From the NCBI GenBank assembly GCA_021847535.1, contig JAJZMR010000054.1:1-18523 (forward strand): a stretch of DNA of 18,523 nucleotides, read 5' to 3'. Position 1 is the first letter of the stretch; the number at the start of each line of letters is the position of its first letter. Source of the DNA: a bacterium. GTDB lineage: Bacteria > Babelota > Babeliae > Babelales > Babelaceae. Shown here piece by piece: positions 14,566 to 18,523 of this stretch. Under the pieces are notes generated by a model. The model saw nothing but the letters and a program-made list of their open reading frames with translations. It did no database searches and had not been told where the DNA came from. Both the position numbers and the translations under genes were made by a program.

Positions 14566-16044
14566 TTATTTATCTGTCAGCTTCAACTTTCTTGCGTGTT
14601 TCATTCTTGTTTCAATCTTTGATTTAGAAAGATTTGTCCTTCTAGTCATTTCCGCGATTGTTAACCCTTCATTCATTAGGTCGGCAATTTCAACAACCTC
14701 CTCATCAACATCAACTTGAGAGACCTCCCAGCTTAAAGTATTATTGTTCTCTTCGTCTGAAAGTCTGACTTTAAAAGCTGCCGCGTCTTCACCGTAAAAA
14801 TGTCTCGTTTTTTCAAAATGTATTTCGAAGTAAGCACCGTCCTCTGGTTGATGATCATTTGGTTGCTTGAGGATGATTACCGCATCAAGCAGATCTTCGC
14901 GCTTACTTGTTCCTCGTTGCTGTCCACTTTTTCCAGCATGATGTATAAACACGACAGCCTTTCCTTTCCTTCGTAAATATAATGCCCATTCCTGGATTGG
15001 TTGCCAGCCTTCAGCATCATTTTCAGGACCGCTTCTGAAAAGTGAAGATATGTTATCTAGAAAAATAAGCTCTCTATCATTAATAAATTCCTCCATCGCA
15101 TCCTGACCTTCTTTAGTAGAAAGATCAGGTAGGATATCATTTTGCAAATCAGGCGTAATAATTTTAAGCCTTGAGTTAAGCGCTTTGACTTCAGAGTTGT
15201 TTTCAATTTTTCGTAAGCGTTCTTGTAATGCCACTGCAGGCATTTCACCATCTATATACAGCACATTACGGGGTATTGGCGCATGCCATTTTAAAAAACT
15301 GCTACCACTTGCAACTGCATAAGCTATGCCTAACGCTATGTGTGTTTTCCCTACCCCGCGCTTAGCATAGAGCATCACCAAGCCTTGCTTAGTTAAGAAG
15401 GGCGATAATATCATTTCGCGGGGTGGTAAATCGAGTGCAAGAAACTCATCAATCGAAATACTTCTGACTTTTCTTGTTTGTACTATTATAGAAATAGCTG
15501 GTGGAGCATAATCAGGCGCTTGTTGAACGAGTTCTAATAGTTGTTCTATAGTATTACCTTGATTGAGCCAATCAGTAATATCTTCACCATGTTTATCTTT
15601 ATATTCTAGTCCTGGTAGATCAACAACACGTAATTTTGCGACATTGCCATATAATCTTTCACACAATAGATCTTTGCGTTTGATGCCTGTTTTATCCATG
15701 TCATAAAGAATTACAACGTTAGCGTCCTTAAGCAACATTGTGAAATCGTCTTCCCATTCAAGCGATCCCGTTGTAGTAGTAGCTATGAGGCCTTTACCTA
15801 TAAGGTTATCTACATCCTTTTCGCCTTCGACCAGGAAAACCGTTTGCCCTTGAGACATGCCGTATAGGAGTAAGGGTAAGCGATAGAGAACTTTCTTACA
15901 ACCATTAAGGTTCTTTACTATCTCATTATTTTCATCGACACTTTCGCAGTAGAATCGTTTTGAGCCATCAGGTGCACTTACGCGTACTTTAGTATATAAT
16001 GCATTGCCAGTTCTATCTTGATAAATGTATCTTGTTTCAACCAT
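14566..16044 (-). CDS. TOPRIM primase domain fused to RecA-like replicative helicase
   Basis: A 492-residue replication protein of the mobile element. An N-terminal region is followed by a TOPRIM core: VFLVEGEKDVDNL (69-81, catalytic Glu) and VILYDMDKTG (111-120, acidic pair). The RecA/RepA-like ATPase has Walker A AKRGVGKT (227-234), IDGEMP (264-269), Walker B LIFLDN (326-331) and the FIHHAGKSGQQRGTS motif (366-380) of hexameric RepA-type helicases. A C-terminal helix-turn-helix (about 457-490) may bind origin DNA. The start at 16044 is preceded by AGGAG (16055-16051) at six bases and overlaps the zinc-finger gene by eight bases; an upstream in-frame ATG at 16080 is less likely. The zinc domain normally in the same chain is encoded separately just upstream. 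Confidence 0.88.
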   Translation of the reverse strand: MVETRYIYQDRTGNALYTKVRVSAPDGSKRFYCESVDENNEIVKNLNGCKKVLYRLPLLLYGMSQGQTVFLVEGEKDVDNLIGKGLIATTTTGSLEWEDDFTMLLKDANVVILYDMDKTGIKRKDLLCERLYGNVAKLRVVDLPGLEYKDKHGEDITDWLNQGNTIEQLLELVQQAPDYAPPAISIIVQTRKVRSISIDEFLALDLPPREMILSPFLTKQGLVMLYAKRGVGKTHIALGIAYAVASGSSFLKWHAPIPRNVLYIDGEMPAVALQERLRKIENNSEVKALNSRLKIITPDLQNDILPDLSTKEGQDAMEEFINDRELIFLDNISSLFRSGPENDAEGWQPIQEWALYLRRKGKAVVFIHHAGKSGQQRGTSKREDLLDAVIILKQPNDHQPEDGAYFEIHFEKTRHFYGEDAAAFKVRLSDEENNNTLSWEVSQVDVDEEVVEIADLMNEGLTIAEMTRRTNLSKSKIETRMKHARKLKLTDK

Positions 16045-16333
16045 AAGATGCTCCTGCCCTATTGTCATAAAAAAGATCACTTATCCTAATGCTTAATGAA
16101 TCGCATATTTCATGAATTGAGCACCCTGTGAAACAGTGCATAAGTATTCTATCGGTGCATTCTCGTACAGAAAGGCTCGGGTATTTATCTGAGTGAGCAG
16201 GGCAGATTGCTGTATAACCCCCACTGCGCATACGCGGTTGATATCCGGTTTTACTGTGTAACAGGATAAGTAACTCTGTTAGAGTCAACGGCTGCGAATA
16301 TTGCCTATAGTTGTGCTTTTTAGTATCATACAT
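16037..16333 (-). CDS. CHC2-type primase zinc-finger protein
   Basis: A 98-residue protein corresponding to the N-terminal zinc domain of phage and plasmid primases. The ligands are C44-P-A-H47 and C67-F-T-G-C71 within ICPAHSDKYPSLSVRE and LMHCFTGCSIHEICDSL, a typical primase pattern used to recognise the template. It should work with the TOPRIM-helicase encoded directly downstream, and the eight-base overlap suggests coupled, equimolar translation. The start at 16333 has AAAGG seven bases upstream; further in-frame ATGs up to 16369 are possible. The strong ribosome site of the second gene argues for a natural gene split rather than a recent frameshift. Confidence 0.85.
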   Translation of the reverse strand: MYDTKKHNYRQYSQPLTLTELLILLHSKTGYQPRMRSGGYTAICPAHSDKYPSLSVRECTDRILMHCFTGCSIHEICDSLSIRISDLFYDNRAGASYG

Positions 16334-16352
16334 ACAATAACCTTTCATACAA

Positions 16353-16541
16353 TTAATCGGCCGTTCCATCGGCCTTTTTTGTTAAAATAATTGATTTTTC
16401 AGTTGCTCTTGTCCGTTCTTTGTTTTCCACGTCCATCTGGTAAAGCAATGCAAAAAGGCCTAAGAGATTAGCATCTTCGCTTACTTCTTTTTCTGTTGAC
16501 CTACGGATATGGACTTTGAGGGGCCTTAGCAACTTTTTCAT
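16353..16541 (-). CDS. Small protein of unknown function
   Basis: A 62-residue, highly charged ORF heading the primase operon. It has a basic N-terminus (MKKLLRPLKVHIRRS), an LLGLFALLYQM hydrophobic patch in the middle and a charged tail. I do not recognise it. No good Shine-Dalgarno is visible (only a weak TAGGCAT just before the ATG), so the ORF is uncertain. Its position 19 bases before the zinc-finger start and the same strand make an operon plausible. Confidence 0.5.
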   Translation of the reverse strand: MKKLLRPLKVHIRRSTEKEVSEDANLLGLFALLYQMDVENKERTRATEKSIILTKKADGTAD

Positions 16542-16643
16542 ATGCCTAATAGTGTGCCTGCAAAAATCATGCCCCGCCGATTTGGATAAGTGTTTTTATA
16601 GATGATAGTGTTTTGGCGTCCAGATCGAAGTTTTGTGCTCTTG

Positions 16644-16672
16644 GGGGTGATTGGTGCTCTCGTAATCACCCC
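16644..16672. promoter_or_regulatory. Dyad in the divergent intergenic region, candidate operator
   Basis: GGGGTGATT (16644-16652) and AATCACCCC (16664-16672) form a perfect 9-bp inverted repeat with an 11-base spacer. It lies in the 205-base gap between the leftward primase operon and the rightward 450-residue gene. TATAGT, a possible rightward -10, lies about 18 bases downstream, with no good -35. No T run follows, so an operator controlling one or both directions is more likely than a terminator. Confidence 0.5.
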
Positions 16673-16746
16673 ATGTTTACTGTACTCTGGTATAGTTGTG
16701 TAATTATTTCATCGCATAAATCTTGCAAGTGAATGTCTAAGATGGG

Positions 16747-18099
16747 ATGTATATGGCAGATCAGACTAAGGTGTTAAGGTATTATTTAAAAAGATTTCAT
16801 GATGCAAAAACTGATCATGAGGCTACGGATATCGTTGTGGATAAGCTGTATTATTTATTTAAGGGTTTATGGTCTGGTCATCATGAAATCTGGTCACAGG
16901 CGCGGGTTAATTATTTTGCTCAGCGCGATAAGTTATACGTTACTGCAAAGCATCAGCTCAAAAAAACAATAAGCGATATTAAAAGTGATCTTGATCAAAC
17001 GAATTTGTTAAATGTTCCTGCAATCAGGCAAGATCTTTGTTGCTTGGATGCGATGTTAACATCCAGACGTTTTGAACGTGAGGTCATCACGTGCTCTGAT
17101 TGTGGTGCTAGCGAGGTATTCCATCGACCATATGCTTTACCATTTGATTTATACGGTCTTGCAGAAGGCATCAAAGCATTATGCGTTAATATTTTGAAAC
17201 AAGGCAATTGGAAGCTATTAATCAAGTACGCAAGAATTATTTCAACACCCAAGCACCCAAATGAGTTTACGGGCCCATTACATATTTATACATTTGTATT
17301 TGCACCTGCTTATTTTGAGTTGATGGAGTTTGATCAGATACCTGCGTGGGGTAGAAGAGGCAATGCAGAGACCCCTTCTTGGGTAGCATGGGATACTATT
17401 TTTTGCGTATGGTGGGCTATCATTAAAGGACGCGAATTTCTTAAAAGAAAGCAGCTTGATTATAGCGATATCGATGAACGTGAATTAAGTGCCTATCGAT
17501 TGTATCTTCATGGTTTAAAGGTCGAGGTCAATGCTGTCAAAAACAAAAAACAACAAAAGTACAAAACATATTTATGTACACAGAACAATATTAAAAATGC
17601 CCTGAATGTACTTTTGCATGATTTGGGCATCTTCGTAGACTTGGAGAAAGAAGTCGAATTATGCTTTCCTCTTGCGATTGAGTTGTGTCTTTTTGATCAC
17701 ATCAACTTGCATTTACGGGTGGAATGGGCTTCTGGAGTCATTGAAGAATTCCATTTGCATCGTTTTCATTATTCGCGCACGGATGCGAATGGGAACGAAA
17801 GAGACTATGAAAATGAGCGACTAGAGTTCATTGAAGCTTTATTGAAACATCCTGGCATTGAACAGCGGTTCCTTTGTGATGAGAATAACGCGGCGCAATG
17901 TCTCGTTAAGATGGGCCTGAAGGGAGAGTTGGGCGATATTTTTGTAGAATATGCAAATCGAAATGCTGCCACGTTGCGGTTTAAGCGTAAGACATTAGAA
18001 GATATCGCGGAAACCAAACTTAGAGCACTTGTACGACAAATAGAGGGACTTGAACATGCTAGATGGGACATTAGATGTATTAGTTCTGACTTAATCTGA
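16747..18099 (+). CDS. Unrecognised 450-residue soluble protein
   Basis: I do not recognise this protein. It has no signal peptide and no clear membrane span. The N-terminus is helical and basic-aromatic (KVLRYYLKRFHDA). A C116-x2-C119 pair with nearby histidines (CSDCGASEVFH) could be half of a metal site. An unusually tryptophan-rich segment lies at 201-228 (WGRRGNAETPSWVAWDTIF and the CVWWAII that follows). The last third is charged and helical. The start may be 16747 or the ATG at 16753; a weak GGGA precedes the latter. It is divergent from the primase operon. The stop TGA at 18097-18099 is where the IS481-like left end seems to begin, so the native C-terminus could have been longer. Confidence 0.8.
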   Translation: MYMADQTKVLRYYLKRFHDAKTDHEATDIVVDKLYYLFKGLWSGHHEIWSQARVNYFAQRDKLYVTAKHQLKKTISDIKSDLDQTNLLNVPAIRQDLCCLDAMLTSRRFEREVITCSDCGASEVFHRPYALPFDLYGLAEGIKALCVNILKQGNWKLLIKYARIISTPKHPNEFTGPLHIYTFVFAPAYFELMEFDQIPAWGRRGNAETPSWVAWDTIFCVWWAIIKGREFLKRKQLDYSDIDERELSAYRLYLHGLKVEVNAVKNKKQQKYKTYLCTQNNIKNALNVLLHDLGIFVDLEKEVELCFPLAIELCLFDHINLHLRVEWASGVIEEFHLHRFHYSRTDANGNERDYENERLEFIEALLKHPGIEQRFLCDENNAAQCLVKMGLKGELGDIFVEYANRNAATLRFKRKTLEDIAETKLRALVRQIEGLEHARWDIRCISSDLI

Positions 18100-18117
18100 C
18101 AACTCGCGATAAAAAAA

Positions 18118-18181
18118 GCGAGAGTTTCTGAGTTTGGTAAAATATAAAAAACAAACCAAACCAAACCGAAAGGAAACTCTC
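18118..18181 (+). promoter_or_regulatory. Stem-loop covering the transposase ribosome-binding site
   Basis: GAGAGTTTC (18120-18128) pairs perfectly with GAAACTCTC (18173-18181), which ends at the base before the transposase ATG and includes part of its AAAGGA site. Inside it GTTTGGT (18132-18138) can pair with either of two ACCAAAC copies (18155-18161, 18160-18166). A competing short hairpin, CTCGC (18103-18107) with GCGAG (18118-18122), shares bases with the outer stem. The arrangement can hide the start in long transcripts. Confidence 0.6.
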
Positions 18182-18523
18182 ATGATCAATAATAACAGTA
18201 AGGTGATTAAACATAAAGTAGGCTTGCTCAATTTGGCAGAAGAATTGGGTAATGTGTCTAAAGCGTGTAAGGTGATGGGCCTATCACGTGATACATTTTA
18301 TCGTTATCAGTCGGCAGTTGATGAGGGCGGAGTTGAGGCCTTATTTGATAAGAGTAGGCGGCGCCCGAACTATAAGAACCGTGTTGAAGAAAGCATAGAA
18401 GAGGCTGTAGTGGCGTATGCCTATGAGTTTCCTGCACATGGGCAGCACCGAGCAAGTAACGAATTGCGCAAGCGTGGCATCTTTGTTTCAGGTAGCGGTG
18501 TCCGTTGTGTCTGGGTGCGTCAC
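18182..18523 (+). CDS. IS481 family transposase, N-terminal part (truncated by window end)
   Basis: The frame is open from the ATG at 18182 to the last base, giving 114 residues with no stop. It begins MINNNSKVIKHKVGLLNLAE. A helix-turn-helix follows (GNVSKACKVMGLSRDTFYRY, then EGGVEALFDKSRRRPN) and then the EFPAHGQHRASNELRKRGIF and SGSGVRCVWVRH segments characteristic of IS481/ISL3-like DDE transposases ahead of the rve catalytic domain. The DDE residues are beyond the window. AAAGGA lies about eight bases before the start. It is incomplete only because of the window edge; nothing shows that it is broken. Confidence 0.9.
   Translation, partial: MINNNSKVIKHKVGLLNLAEELGNVSKACKVMGLSRDTFYRYQSAVDEGGVEALFDKSRRRPNYKNRVEESIEEAVVAYAYEFPAHGQHRASNELRKRGIFVSGSGVRCVWVRH

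Larger units (their letters stand above)
12807..18096. mobile_element. Integrated element at tRNA-Gln (left boundary clear, right boundary not in window)
   Basis: Immediately 3' of tRNA-Gln the content changes from housekeeping genes to serine recombinase, small HTH, TOPRIM helicase, CHC2 zinc protein and a short unknown ORF on one strand, and a divergent unknown gene on the other. The set is a minimal integrate, excise and replicate module. I see no capsid, terminase, relaxase or type IV secretion gene. I found no second copy of the tRNA 3' end in the window, so the far attachment site lies beyond 18523 or is not a long duplication. Whether the 450-residue gene belongs to the element is uncertain. 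Confidence 0.65.
18097..18523 (+). mobile_element. IS481-like insertion sequence, left part
   Basis: This is the 5' portion of an insertion sequence containing a transposase start. I place the left end tentatively at TGACAACTCGCG (18097 onward), because the neighbouring ORF ends there and a structured A-rich leader begins. The right end is outside the window, so the terminal inverted repeat and target duplication cannot be verified. Confidence 0.6.

Noticed and set aside
12807..18523. A second tRNA-Gln 3' fragment marking the right attachment site.
   Set aside because: I looked for TTCGAATCC and CCGCCCCAGCCA words in the rest of the window and saw none. The right end must be outside the window or share only a very short core.

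Overview
The window looks like the chromosome of a Gram-negative, host-associated or otherwise genome-reduced bacterium of modest GC content. Two large secreted proteins end in aromatic residues like outer-membrane beta-barrels, so an outer membrane is likely. The clustered barrel paralogues, the cysteine-rich repeats, the eroded fatty-acid gene cluster and a SpoVG gene outside Firmicutes recall Candidatus Dependentiae (TM6) or a similar endosymbiont lineage. That assignment is inference from style, not from a marker I can verify.

Bases 1-3842, plus strand: ribosomal protein L32 (rpmF) with a histidine-rich tail, a membrane-anchored TPR-like protein, glutamyl-tRNA synthetase (gltX), a FabD-like protein and acyl carrier protein (acpP). 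This resembles a remnant of the classical rpmF-plsX-fabH-fabD-fabG-acpP cluster, with plsX, fabH and fabG absent. The FabD-like protein has lost every catalytic residue I can align. A perfect 32-bp palindrome separates this block from the next and can terminate both strands.

Bases 3887-8059, minus strand: two paralogous outer-membrane proteins. The larger carries two cassettes of 14 cysteines each (CNTS-type repeats) that its neighbour lacks at the matching places. Bases 8186-12806, plus strand: ftsK, murF and rsmH (cell division and wall synthesis, the last two overlapping), then spoVG behind its own promoter, and a tRNA-Gln gene with encoded CCA.

Bases 12807 to the end: an accessory region starting exactly at tRNA-Gln. 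On the minus strand lies a compact cassette: a small unknown ORF, a CHC2-type zinc-finger primase piece, a TOPRIM-RecA helicase, a MerR-like small HTH protein and a large serine recombinase. The recombinase reading frame runs out through the antisense strand of the tRNA. This order (recombinase, small HTH, primase/helicase) matches satellites and small integrative elements, and no capsid or conjugation genes are visible. Divergent from it is a 450-residue protein I do not recognise. Its stop codon abuts the start of an IS481-like element, whose transposase runs off the window. The 5' leader of that transposase can fold so as to hide its start codon region, as in IS elements that protect themselves against read-through transcription.
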